The notes beneath the pieces were generated by a model. That model was not told the DNA's origin, ran no database searches, and saw only the letters and a list, made by a program, of their open reading frames with translations. From contig OY755187.1 of NCBI GenBank assembly GCA_963576735.1, positions 6,696,001 to 6,760,000 on the forward strand: a DNA stretch of 64,000 nucleotides, written 5' to 3'. Both the position numbers and the translations under genes were made by a program. Below are positions 36,293-45,355 of this stretch, one piece after another. This DNA comes from Bedellia somnulentella. Taxonomy: Eukaryota > Arthropoda > Insecta > Lepidoptera > Bedelliidae. Numbering within the stretch: position 1 is the first letter of the stretch; the number at the start of each line of letters is the position of its first letter.

Positions 36293-38045
36293 TTAAATAT
36301 CATCATCAAAAATAACGTCGTTAAGAAACAATGCGGGTGCAATAAACCCTTCATGACGGGCACACCCTAAGTACCATATTATCGACAGCACATGGGCACA
36401 AGTACCTATAGTACGTCGTCCTGTTAAGCAGGTACAATAATATTGTATAATATTGTTATTCATATTATTAATTAAGATATAACAATAATATTTCCTAGCT
36501 CGGACATGTCGAGATTGTATGCGTCCACGCAATAGCCAAGATTTCTCGTTAATACCATGTTGTGGCAAGTCTTCTAGAGCGTTATCCCTATACGTTTCGA
36601 TTATATAGAGGCCATTATGTAGGTGCTCGCTGCAATATGATCTAGCGAGCTTCAGCTGGTAAGTTCCCAAGGCACAAAGTATGACTTGTTCCTCAGTGAG
36701 CCTTGGGAAGTTTGCTATTTCATTTGCTTCGATTCGCATGAGTTTAAAAAGTCTTCTGCATGTGCACTGTCTTCGATGGGAGCGTGGAAGTGGTTTAGAA
36801 TAGCCCCACATATTTTGAAATCGGTAAACATTTGTGGCAGCGTTTTATAAAAATATTTTTGACGTAAAAGTCTAAAATCTCGCTTAAACCTCCCATTCAC
36901 TACTTCCACCGCCCATCGGCACATGGTGCCTAGACGAGACTGATAAGCTTGCTCTGTGGTAAGCTGGTTTTTTCTTCTGTCTTTAGTTGGTGGCTCATAA
37001 TGTTCGTAGCCACAAGCTTCTATATCCTCCAAGTTGTCTCTGAATCCTCGATCTAGGATAAATGCATCATTACGTTCGAGTAACCAATGCAGCGGCTCAT
37101 CTTCTTTTTTCATTACGTCACTCATAATATTGGCATCTGTCTTAGTAGCGGCGAATGGCCCTTTGATGTCTAATATATAGCCGTCCGTGGTTACCATCAA
37201 AAACGGCTTCAACAAGTTTTGGTACTTGTGCAAGCTGTATGATAGCCGTTGAAACAAAAAGTTGGAACTTTTGTTAATATAAATATATGTACCGTCACAT
37301 ATAATTACGGCTTTGCTGTTTGCTTCGTTTCCAAATAAAGCTCTTGGAATAGTTAAGTTTCTTTGGAGAATATTATTTCTAGTAATGTGGTCCACTCCTA
37401 AATGAAGCACGACGTAATCATTAGTTAGACATTTTCGAACCATAGGTAAAAAACGTTCTAGTTTTCGTCGAGATATGTTAAATAATGTTGCCAGTCTCTC
37501 GTCAGAATCTCCAGTTCTTAGTTTCGTTAAATATATGCCTAATGCAGTTTTAGGCTGGTTACAATTTTCGCTTAATGAAGGAGTTTGCTCTAATATAGCT
37601 TCGAACTGATCGTACGTTCCCCCAGTCCATAAGTGCATTTTATCATTAGATATCGCACCTCTGCTTTCGAAGTCGATTCTTGGCTCGTGTTTTGCAGCCA
37701 TTCTCATTAAGTCACAGAGCGAGGTAAACTGAGCGTCATTAAAATCATGTGTCATATTACATAATTGCGGCAGGTTGTTCCATTCATTGTTTGCTAAATG
37801 TTCGGTGCACGCCCTAGCGCCGTCAGGAATAAAAAGTTTGCTCTCACAAAATACATTAACCCCTATCGCGTTAGGTATACGATGACGGGTAACATTAGCA
37901 CAATTATTAAAAATAATCTTGAGAGTGCACTGTACCGGGCACCCGTACTGGTTCCGCTTGCTGTGCAGGTCCATGATCACGCTCAGTCCTCTGCCAACAT
38001 CGGTGACACAAGCTTCGAGTATTGTCGAACACCATCTAAAATTAA
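36293..38045 (-). pseudogene. DDE_Tnp_4 transposase fused to a C-terminal SWIM zinc finger
   Basis: The minus strand begins in an exon entered after TTTTAG at about 38046 (WCSTILEACVTDVGRGLSVI), with N-terminal blocks HRIPNAIGVNVFCESKLFIP and GARACTEHL. DDE_Tnp_4 core: AVIICDGTYIYINKSSNFLF (Asp), GPFAATKTDANIMSDVM, DAFILDRGFRDNLED (Asp), MCRWAVEVVNGRFKRDF (Glu). The SWIM finger is at 36400-36480: YYCTCLTGRRTIGTCAHVLS. One frame change near 36740 (EDFL to KLMRIEANE). About 560 residues. The SWIM finger (CxCxnHxC) probably binds DNA or protein. Element ends not found. Upstream lies the repeat at 38063. Confidence 0.8.
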
Positions 38046-38062
38046 TAGCAATTAATACTTAA

Positions 38063-38342
38063 ATAAAAAACCGGCCAAGTGCGAGTCGGACTCGCGCACG
38101 GAGGGTTCCGTACCATTATTCATCCAACATTAGACACTATAATAAAATAATATTTATTTTATTCTATTTTTAGTATATGTTGTTATAGCGGCAACAGAAA
38201 TACATCATCTGTGAATATTTCGACTGTCTAGGTATCACGGTTCATGAGATACAGCCTGCTGACCGACAGACAGACAGTCAGACGAACAGCGAAGTCTTAG
38301 TAATAGGGTCCCGTTGGGCACCCGTCGGGTACGGAACCCTAA
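38063..38342. repeat. Lepidopteran short interspersed repeat (GGTTCCGTAC family)
   Basis: AAAACCGGCCAAGTGCGAG, GTCGGACTCGCGCACGGAGG, GGTTCCGTACC, later CAGACGAACAGCGAAGTC, TTAGTAATAGGGTCCCGTT and GGGTACGGAACCCTAA. The inner GGGTTCCGTACC and GGGTACGGAACCC form inverted ends. Non-coding, a very common repeat in moth genomes in my knowledge. It lies between the transposase and the repeat-family gene at 38343. Confidence 0.75.
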
Positions 38343-39470
38343 CTCCCTAACCTCCCTAACCCTAACTCCCAGAAAGCATTAAATATGGCCAATCGTGACT
38401 CCTCATTAACATTTTCTTGACACTTAAGTCTACACCTTTCCGTGCGAGGAGCTTTGACGCTGCGACCGGGAATCAATCTAGATGAAGTAGATAACGACGT
38501 GGAGGGTTTACCGCTATTTCTTAACTTCTGTACTTTGTTTTGCCTCCAGGTCTCCGGGTTACTAACTTTTTTTCGACCTCGCTTTTGGGTGGTATTGGGC
38601 AATTGTGTATTCTCCGAAGCTGACGTTGAGCTAGGAACTGTCGGAATCTGAAGAACTAGAAGAAGAACTGCTAGTTGAAGATCCAGATGATGAAGATGAA
38701 TTTTCTATAATTCTAGGTGGACTATGCTGCAAAGTACCCACATTGAAGATCGGGTCAATATCACTCAGATCAACTTCACTCCCCTGAATTTATGGGTGAA
38801 AATACGTATCGCGGGTCAGGCATCATGTTCCTTGTCTCATACGAACCACTTTGGCTTCTAAGCAACTTCGGATCTAAATAATTTACCTGGTCCGTAGAAG
38901 AATTAAAAGAATTCTCAATAATATCACTATTCTCCTTTTCGGTCGGCTCATTTTGATTATTAAGTGTTTTCGGGGACTCTTGATTTTGAGTGAGATTGAT
39001 CGACTGTGACTGTAATAAACAAAGTTTTAATTGCGAAATTTAACATAGATAGCTAGGAGAATATAACTAGAAGCTAAAAATAAGATTAAGCTTCATAGCA
39101 GTAGGCGATTGCAATAAATATAATAGGGGAAATTACAAATTTAAGCATCGAAATTTTAAAGTGATTCTAAAAGAATTTATAACCTGGACTTACCAAATTA
39201 ATGGCAACTGCATTTGAAGTGTTTTCGGCACCCAGACACGATTGCCCGGGATTTTCTTGAGGTTCATTAGCAGCACCAGCAAGCCGCAAAATTTCTTTTA
39301 TTCTTTTACTAATGCTAAAATAAGTTAAAACTTAGATGAATTTGAAATTTATACATTTTCATATACATAAAACCTGTTCCCGGATATACGTCTCACCTCT
39401 AACACCTTGTATAATTTACCACCGTCGCACAGTGTAGGAATTTCATGATCTGGCGGGATTTAATTATTTA
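38343..39470 (-). pseudogene. Unnamed repeat-family protein, N-terminal exons
   Basis: A multi-exon remnant of the same family as 1-366/3786-3957. Exon a (about 39410-39470) reads DHEIPTLCDGGKLYKVLE with donor GAG|GTGAGACG. Exon b (39193-39315, after TTATTTTAG) SISKRIKEILRLAGAANEPQ...; donor GTAAGTCC. Exon c (from about 39010 after TTATTACAG) SQSINLTQNQESPK to a Ser/Asp-rich stretch, then RRGRKKVSNPETWRQNKVQK-like basic block, PGRSVKAPRTERCRLKCQEN and FNAFWELG, truncated at 38343. One frame change near 38790 and a stop at about 38649. RLKCxENIxEExR..IF..FW.LG is the family's N-terminal hallmark. Confidence 0.6.
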
Positions 39471-39607
39471 ATAAACATAACTTATTTTTTGTAGTGAAAT
39501 GGATGTTATTTGCTATTAAAAGTTTTATTAAAATAATAAAAAGTAACGAAATAAGTTTTAAAGGTAAATTCACTAAAAAAACATTTTACTATAGCACAGA
39601 AAGTACT

Positions 39608-39640
39608 ATATTATATATATATATATATATATATACTATA
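39608..39640. repeat. (TA)n microsatellite
   Basis: Uninterrupted TA dinucleotides within 39480-39655, an otherwise unassigned AT-rich interval. Confidence 0.9.
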
Positions 39641-39655
39641 TCATTAAAATACATA

Positions 39656-40252
39656 TTAGTCACTTTGCTCGTCCCTAGGTGTCTCATTTGGCGTAGGTAA
39701 GGAAAGCAAATTCAAAACTTCGGGTTCCAGTTGACTTTTTTTCATCCTAGGGATATATCGCAAGCTGGCTATATAAGGATCTGATGATATCAATAGCCTG
39801 TTAATAAGATCCTCGTTGGTGTCGACACGTGATCTTTTTCGTGTAAAATATTCTCTATACCTTCGGGTATCCTTATTCCTGGCCTCTTGTGCTTCCTCAG
39901 ACAATTGGCCAATAGGAAGAATACATGAGGTTATTACTTCTCTGCCATGGAATAGCACTTTGTGGACGCTGACAGGCATATTGAACCAAGAGTATTCCTG
40001 TAGATAGAGGTTTATGGTATATGTATTTGATATATGGTATCTTTGACGATGATGATGATGATGAGTCAGTAAGCATCCTCTTACGAGCTATTTTCATCTC
40101 CGTACCTTTATTTGGCGAACCCATAGAAAGCTCCTTGATAATAGTAGCCGAGTCTCGTTTGCCTTGTTTCCGAAGGTTTAACTCGTTCGCGACTGTTATT
40201 TCTTCAGGGCTGGTGGAAGCAATAAGATTTTCAACGTTTGTTTTTGATGCGA
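39656..40252 (-). pseudogene. Transib-2 transposase, middle and C-terminal pieces
   Basis: C-terminus at 39656-40000: YSWFNMPVSVHKVLFHGREV, ILPIGQLSEEAQEARNKDT (catalytic Glu region), RSRVDTNEDLINRLLISSDP. Directly upstream at 40060-40250 in another frame is the pre-core region LIASTSPEEITVANELNLRK, MGSPNKGTEMKIARKRMLT. The whole DDE core between them, including both catalytic Asp residues, is deleted: about 300 codons are reduced to about 40 nt with a (TCA)n run. Homologous to Transib-1, but clearly a different copy. Confidence 0.85.
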
Positions 40253-40713
40253 GTATGTAGTAGTATGTGGGGTGTGTGTAGCTTATAATTGAAACAACTT
40301 TTGATTTTCGGATATTTTAATCGCGTATTATTACATTATTTTTAAAGCCCGACGTTTCGAAAACTTTTCAGTTATCATGGTCACGGGAAGACTGAGGTGT
40401 TATTTGTCATTATACAGTACTATAAAATTATTAATACTAACTACCTTCACAAAATTTTAACTTAAAATTTTGACTTAAAATTTTGATTAAAATTTTGATT
40501 TTAACTTAAAATTTTGTGAAGGTAGTTAGTATTAATAATTTTATAGTACTGTATAATGACAAATAACACCTCAGTCTTCCCGTGACCATGATAACTGAAA
40601 AGTTTTCGAAACGTCGGGCTTTAAAAATAATGTAATAATACGCGATTAAAATATCCGAAAATCAAAAGTTGTTTCAATTATAAGCTACACACACCCCACA
40701 TACTACTACATAC
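40253..40713. repeat. Near-perfect foldback: 208-bp inverted arms
   Basis: Arms 40253-40460 and 40506-40713 are reverse complements with no mismatch that I can see, around a 45-bp AT spacer of TTAAAATTTTG units. Blocks: ACACACCCCACATACTACTA, ACGCGATTAAAATATCCG, CGAAACGTCGGGCT, CCATGATAACTGAAAAG, CACCTCAGTCTTCCCGTG. The sequence type is common in Lepidoptera and resembles Penelope-like terminal repeats, which is inference. It lies where the Transib-2 intron/coding border should be. Confidence 0.9.
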
Positions 40714-40725
40714 TTAAAATTTTTA

Positions 40726-40903
40726 ACTTAAAATTTTGTGAAGGTAGTTAGTATTAATAATTTTATAGTACTGTATAATGACAAATAACACCTCAGTCTT
40801 CCCGTGACCATGATAACTGAAAAGTTTTCGAAACGTCGGGCTTTAAAAATAATGTAATAATACGCGATTAAAATATCCGAAAATCAAAAGTTGTTTCAAT
40901 TAT
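40726..40903 (+). repeat. Third, identical copy of the foldback arm (direct to right arm)
   Basis: 40729-40903 repeats the right arm from TTAAAATTTTGTGAAGGTAG to GTTGTTTCAATTATA without visible difference (about 175 bp). Two tandem copies plus one inverted copy of one unit. Confidence 0.9.
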
Positions 40904-41454
40904 AATGTGCAATCGTGAAAATCTTAGAAAATACTATGTGTGTAGCTTACTTGAGGTGGTAAGTATCTTCAGTGAAAGTCCTTATTCCAGTTGCACACGA
41001 TTTAATAAATAATAACACATACACTATAAACAATAGAAGGATTGAAGAATAATTTGTAAGTACTAAACACTAATTAAAAGGTAAAACAAAAGTCAACAAA
41101 ATACAACACAACACGGGATTTTACACAACGAAATAGCGCGAATGAATTTGCAATAATTACGGCGACACGTTATTAGCCGAGAAACAATCAAGGGACGACT
41201 GACTGACAAGCGATAGCTTCGATGCACACACCTGGCCCTCAATCAACCAGTTATTTCCGGATTATCTAAGATCGAGCGCCGAGAACAATGCGCATGGATA
41301 CTTACTCTTCCAGCTAACGTATGTATTCGGTTCCCATTACGTTTTCACAAACGTTTGTATGTGAAAACGTAAACGTGTTAATGTTGTTGTACAACTTTGT
41401 AAATAGTTTAATTTTAATAAAAGTGTATAAATAAAACAATGTAAATAAATATTA
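40904..41454. other. Remaining Transib-2 intron-like interval
   Basis: Non-coding. Contains TGTGTGTAGCTTA near 40937, also present at the foldback's outer edge. 41150-41330 is less AT-rich. No gene seen. Confidence 0.35.
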
Positions 41455-41845
41455 AATTAGTAGGTATCCTACAAACTTTTCGCCTTTTAGTCTTATTACA
41501 GCATTCTGAAAAAGGCTTTTGTGGTCTTCCAGGACTACTCAAATGCGAAGAAGATGGAAGTTCTTGCATTACACGGTACGGAAACACGATTTTAGTATTC
41601 AACCAGTCGGAATTATTCTGTAAAAAGCGATCGCGTGTACGGTTACTATCTGCCCATTTTTCTTCCAATCTTGCCAATAAAGACCTTAAAATCTTTTTCA
41701 TTTCCTTTAAAGCATCTTCAGAAAGCCTTATTTGCTCAAAACGGCTGATAATAAAATGAAAAACAGCATCAAAACGCTCTTTCCTCTTCTTCACATACCA
41801 AATATCAAATATTTGCATTCTGGTAATTTCAGAAGTATCCTGAAA
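41455..41845 (-). pseudogene. Transib-2 transposase, N-terminal exon
   Basis: Enters after TTTTTTTTTCAG at about 41846 with DTSEITRMQIFDIWYVKKRK, RFDAVFHFIISRFEQIRLSE, LRSLLARLEEKWADSNRTRD, SDWLNTKIVFPYRVMQELPS and CCNKTKRRKV, then a donor-like GTAGGATACC. It aligns block by block with Transib-1 exon 2 (IFDxWxxxKKR, F.HF, W....RTRD...WL..K, KTKRRKV), in the same order and spacing. The downstream exons are 39656-40252. Confidence 0.85.
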
Positions 41846-42081
41846 AAAAAAATTCTTTGAGAGGGGCAAAAACGGGCCAAAACTGTTAATTACATCTACT
41901 AGTTAAGACTACAACCTATATTATGATGTAATTTTTGCTACGTAATATCGTGTAATAATGTAACATTTTCCCTATTCAAATTTACCTTTATAAAAAAAAC
42001 GTATATTTTTTAGGCTCATTCGTTTAAATGCGTTTATGTATATATTCTAACATCTAAATATTAAAAAAAACATTCTTATTC

Positions 42082-42440
42082 TTACCTTAAGATACTGTAA
42101 ACACCGTAAATAACACAAAATACGCAGTTATAGCAATAATCACTCTGTAATTGTATTAACAATGTACGCAAATAAACGGTTCGCTTTGTGTCAATCCAAT
42201 GATCAATTTTATGTACTACCTTCAACATCATTTTATTTTGGTTTTGAAATACGTACAAAAATTTTAAGTAACCTTCCAACTTGCTGATCACGAATCTCAA
42301 TGTTGTTTCAGCTGTGATTAGAGTCGACTCCCGCCGACACAAAACTTCTACAGCTAGTTTCATTGGCTGGAAAACTCGTTCTAAGTAACAATTTTTTTTT
42401 GAACTACAACTTATCATGTAGTATGGATTCAGCTCAGCTG
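42082..42440 (-). pseudogene. hAT-3 transposase, segment downstream of the glycoprotein insertion
   Basis: Minus strand LERVFQPMKLAVEVLCRRES, TLITAETTLRFVISKLE, then a degraded stretch to 42082. L.P.KLAVE.LCRR...L.TAE....F is the helical middle of ZBED/hAT transposases and follows directly on the segment at 43641-44090. 41870-42081 holds nothing recognisable. Confidence 0.7.
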
Positions 42441-42455
42441 ATTGAACATTCAACA

Positions 42456-43640
42456 CTATGACCGGCCAGCTAGCTCAAGTATAGCTCTTCTTTGACGAGA
42501 GAATTTAGTTGAGGAGTCACATTTATGCTTTTTATACTTTCTCCATAATACTATACAAACAATGCTTATCATCAAAAGTCCTATCAAGAGTAATAAAGAT
42601 ATACTTTTATCTACATTGAACCTATGATCATTAAAGTTTGCAAATCGTTCTAGATCTCTCTCATGTTGTTTTAGAGCTTTTATATCCCCCTCTAGATTTG
42701 TCCATACTTCTGTAGAGAGAATATGGTCGATGTTTGTTTCATCGAAAGCAGAAGTATTCCTAGTTGCCGATACTACAACCGGTTTGTTCAGATCTTTTAT
42801 AGATCCACTGAACGAATAATGGCTTACTTGCAAGTAGTCAAATGAGCTGTATGGAATAAAAGTTATGTTTTGTTCATCTAAGTAGACTTTTCTTGGTTGA
42901 GCAATCTTACGTTTCAATATAATTTGTTCTACCACATCTCTAAAACCTCTAATCACTACGCCATTCTTTATCCCTGTAAGTACTCTTATATTCTCTTTAC
43001 TCGCTAGAAGAGAACTAATCCCACAATATTTATCTATGTCTCCTACTATTCTTTTGTAATAACTGTGGCGCATGATGTCTGTGCAGATGTTTCAATGTAC
43101 TGATTACTACAGACATATATAGAGGGTTTGACTTCACACTTAGTTAAGTCCACAGGTAAAGATGTTTTTAGAGGTAGAGAGCCTTGGCCATTTTCGCCTT
43201 CCCTGTCTTCTGTCACTATTGATACCATTTTAGGTAAGTTTAGCTTATATATTCTATCCTTCTTTACCCACCCGAAGTTATAAATCTTGTATATGGGAGA
43301 TATATCCCCATAGCTTATCATCGGTATAATTATTAACAGAGACAATATGTTCTTACTCCTATCATAAGTAAGAGGGACAGTTTTACTTATTTGGTAAAAG
43401 AGTTCTGGCTCCTCTTGGTATATGCTGTCAGAAAAATCTGGTAAAGAAAGTATATGTCGTTTGAATTCTCCCGCGGTAATCATGTCAGTGGTTGTATGTC
43501 CTATTAATGCGGAATTCATGAGTCGAGTCATAAACTCTCTCACCTTATACGCATAATTGAGGAATAAGTCAAATCTATTTCTATATATTTCACAATTGGC
43601 TCGAGTAACGCTGTGAGCCATTTTTGGTATGATGCTGCGA
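42456..43640 (-). pseudogene. Endogenous viral-type membrane glycoprotein, C-terminal ~400 aa
   Basis: Two overlapping minus-strand frames (43046-43640 and 42456-43073; one frame change near 43050) make one glycoprotein-like sequence. It has spaced cysteines (SIYVCSNQYI, CGISSLLASK), a conserved-looking middle (RKVYLDEQNITFIPYSSF, a potential N-glycosylation site), a membrane anchor SISLLLLIGLLMISIVCIVL and a short basic tail KYKKHKCD. No signal peptide; the 5' end is missing. About 90 nt after the stop there is an A-run just before hAT-3 resumes. The family is unassigned; arthropod mononegavirus- or gp64-like origins are candidates only. It would mediate entry if complete; here it is truncated and broken. 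Confidence 0.55.
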
Positions 43641-44090
43641 ACAGTCACTTAACACAGTATATTCCTCTTCACTGAAGAAGTAAGCTGGATTAGCAGACAG
43701 GCCTAGATCAAATAAAGCTTTTGATTTACACAATTTGACTTTGTTGAATGTAGTTATCATTTTTGAAAGACTAGACCATCTCGTTTTACAGTCTAACGAT
43801 AAACTTAAGTTTTTCCCTAAGTCCTTTACAATATATGTCTGGAGTAAATCATTTTTGGTCGGTGAATTTTTAAAAAGCTTGACGATCTTTCTCAGTTTTT
43901 GTATTATTTTTGAGTATTCTAATGACAAATCTACTTCGCTCGTGGGAAGAACCAAATCAAAGCCACTGTCCACACTTGCAAAGTTATCATCATCCGGTTC
44001 AATGTCTGATGAATCGTTCTCTGTCCTTACTTCATCAGTACCAGTATCATTGACTTGTAGTATAGATACCTATTTATCTACAACTTAGTA
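43641..44090 (-). pseudogene. hAT-3 transposase, segment upstream of the insertion
   Basis: Minus strand DDDNFASVDSGFDLVLPTSE, LEYSKIIQKLRKIVKLFKNS, CKTRWSSLSKMITTFNKV, KALFDLGLSANPAYFFSEEE and ending TVLSD. +.xVK.F+.SP.KND.LQ.Y......L.LD..TRW.S...M is the middle of ZBED-type hAT transposases. It continues at 42440 with LERVFQP. No ends of hAT-3 were found. Confidence 0.7.
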
Positions 44091-44310
44091 TGTAATCATG
44101 TATATTACCGAATACCAAAGACAAATATAGGCAGTCTTAATCCAACAGTCAGAGCGTTTTATTCAATTCATACCCACAACCTTACATAGCGACCCTGCCA
44201 TTTAGGAGTGCGCTGCTAGCGCACCGTAATCACACTATTTGTAATGGAAAGTGAAAGAAATTACGCAAAAATGTGTTAATTAACATCGATAAATTTGCGA
44301 ATAACTAAAA
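44091..44310 (+). promoter_or_regulatory. Possible LTR end and primer-binding site of an errantivirus-like element
   Basis: CAACCTTACA|TAGCGACCCTGCCATTTAGG at about 44188-44217 resembles the LTR end plus tRNA primer site (TGGCGACCCTGCC type) of insect Gypsy/errantivirus elements. About 100 bp later two small ORFs follow. Only one end is present, so this is tentative. Confidence 0.35.
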
Positions 44311-44640
44311 ATGGGCAATAATAACGCGCCCCAACCTGAAGAAGTGACCATCAATCAAAATGGCATTGGAGCAACGAATAGTGCCAGTAACGAACAATTA
44401 CAATTTCATCTTTCGGCTATCAGCACAGTGATGGTAGCTATTCTTGTGATATTGCTGGTAGCTCTCACATATTTTGGGTACAAATGCTACAGGAAGTGTC
44501 ACCACGATTGGATCGATAATCAGATTATACGCCAAAACATGAATACCAGTTTTTCTCACGCCAGAGCGATCGTTCCAGCCGGTGAAGGGGTTAGTTCCTC
44601 ATGTGGAGGATCTGGAGACCAACCATACAAACTAATGTGA
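44311..44640 (+). CDS. Small myristoylation-type single-pass membrane protein, 109 aa
   Basis: MGNNNAPQPEEVTINQNGIG: Gly2 with small residues fits an N-myristoylation signal. Then a polar, Asn/Gln-rich ectodomain-like stretch, a 22-residue hydrophobic segment (AISTVMVAILVILLVALTYF, about residues 46-67), immediately a Cys/Lys cluster YKCYRKCHHDW and a polar tail. Intact, with AAAATGG start context. I have seen similar small ORFs ahead of gag in insect LTR elements. The architecture (myristate, one helix, palmitoylatable Cys/basic cluster, short tail) also recalls viral fusion-associated small transmembrane proteins. No homology claimed. Confidence 0.55.
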   Translation: MGNNNAPQPEEVTINQNGIGATNSASNEQLQFHLSAISTVMVAILVILLVALTYFGYKCYRKCHHDWIDNQIIRQNMNTSFSHARAIVPAGEGVSSSCGGSGDQPYKLM

Positions 44641-44730
44641 TTAATGAGTGATTGTGTAAGTTTAAAGACATAACGAACTTAAGTACTGATTTAATTCGTG
44701 AAGTGCAAGTAAGAAGTATAAAATAAGGTA

Positions 44731-44919
44731 ATGTTCAATTTCATTTACATTTTACATTTTGTGAATATGCGAAGGTATAAAAGTGTTTTTATTATAGCCG
44801 AAGAGCTAAATGATATCGGCATTAAATTAAAGTCTATAAAAGAAAACTTAAACAAGTTGAGTTACGAAAAGAGAACTCCCAGAAAAATTGCAGTGCAGGT
44901 TAGATTGATCTGTGCTTAG
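44731..44919 (+). CDS. Start of a second retroelement ORF (possible gag N-terminus), truncated
   Basis: MRRYKSVFIIAEELNDIGIK, LKSIKENLNKLSYEKRTPRK after an upstream Met at 44731 (the inner Met at 44767 is likelier). Amphipathic, coiled-coil-like, ending in a basic RTPRK. The sequence switches at about 44902 to the minus-strand repeat-family gene, so the rest is lost. The order small membrane ORF, then coiled-coil ORF, on the same strand suggests the 5' end of one errantivirus-like element. Confidence 0.4.
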   Translation: MFNFIYILHFVNMRRYKSVFIIAEELNDIGIKLKSIKENLNKLSYEKRTPRKIAVQVRLICA

Positions 44920-45162
44920 ATCTTGGGCGGTCACATGCGGCAGCTCTGAGGGTATTGCCTGATATTGGACAACGGGTGTCATTTCACATTTTTCCAACTC
45001 TTTTTCAATTTTTCCCGAATATGTATTGGGTCCCGAAGTAGCGCCATCGATATGTGCAAACAAGTGCTGAAATGGCAGCTCATTCATATGAAGCAGACAG
45101 ACAATCCATTGCAATGGTTTATTCAACTGTTTTTCTAGTAAACGTATGATTTCTGCATACTT
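44903..45162 (-). pseudogene. Repeat-family protein (GCDGTNVN family), 3' part
   Basis: Minus strand YAEIIRLLEKQLNKPLQWIV, CLLHMNELPFQHLFAHIDGA, SGPNTYSGKIEKELEKC, VTAQDLSTDQ. RLLEK.L.+PLQW.VC.LH.NELP.RHL...DG.T.GP..+.G.I continues directly from the segment ending GCDGTNVNVGK at 47436. It is truncated at DLSTDQ (about 44903). Family known to me only as an uncharacterised, multi-copy invertebrate protein. Confidence 0.65.
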
Positions 45163-45355
45163 TGTTAAAAAAGTTATTATTGTGCAATGTAATATGGTCA
45201 AGGTGTGAGTGAGACAAAGATATATATCTCTCTCCCTCTCTAGGTGTCATGGCGTGGCGTTGTTCTGTATTAGGTAGGAGTGTGTAACTGTGTAGCAAAA
45301 AGTTAATTAAATGTTTTTCTAAAGTTTAAGCCTTCTTTTAATTTATATTCTATCT
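45163..45355 (+). repeat. 5' LTR (193 bp)
   Basis: TGTTAAAAAAGTTATTATTG... to ...AATTTATATTCTATCT. Contains CTCTCCCTCTCT microsatellite and GTCATGGCGTGGCGTTG. Confidence 0.92.

Noticed and set aside
38325..38375. Telomere-like CCCTAA repeats
   Set aside because: Only a few irregular CCCTAA/CTCCCTAA units at a repeat border; insect telomeres are TTAGG and the tract is too short.
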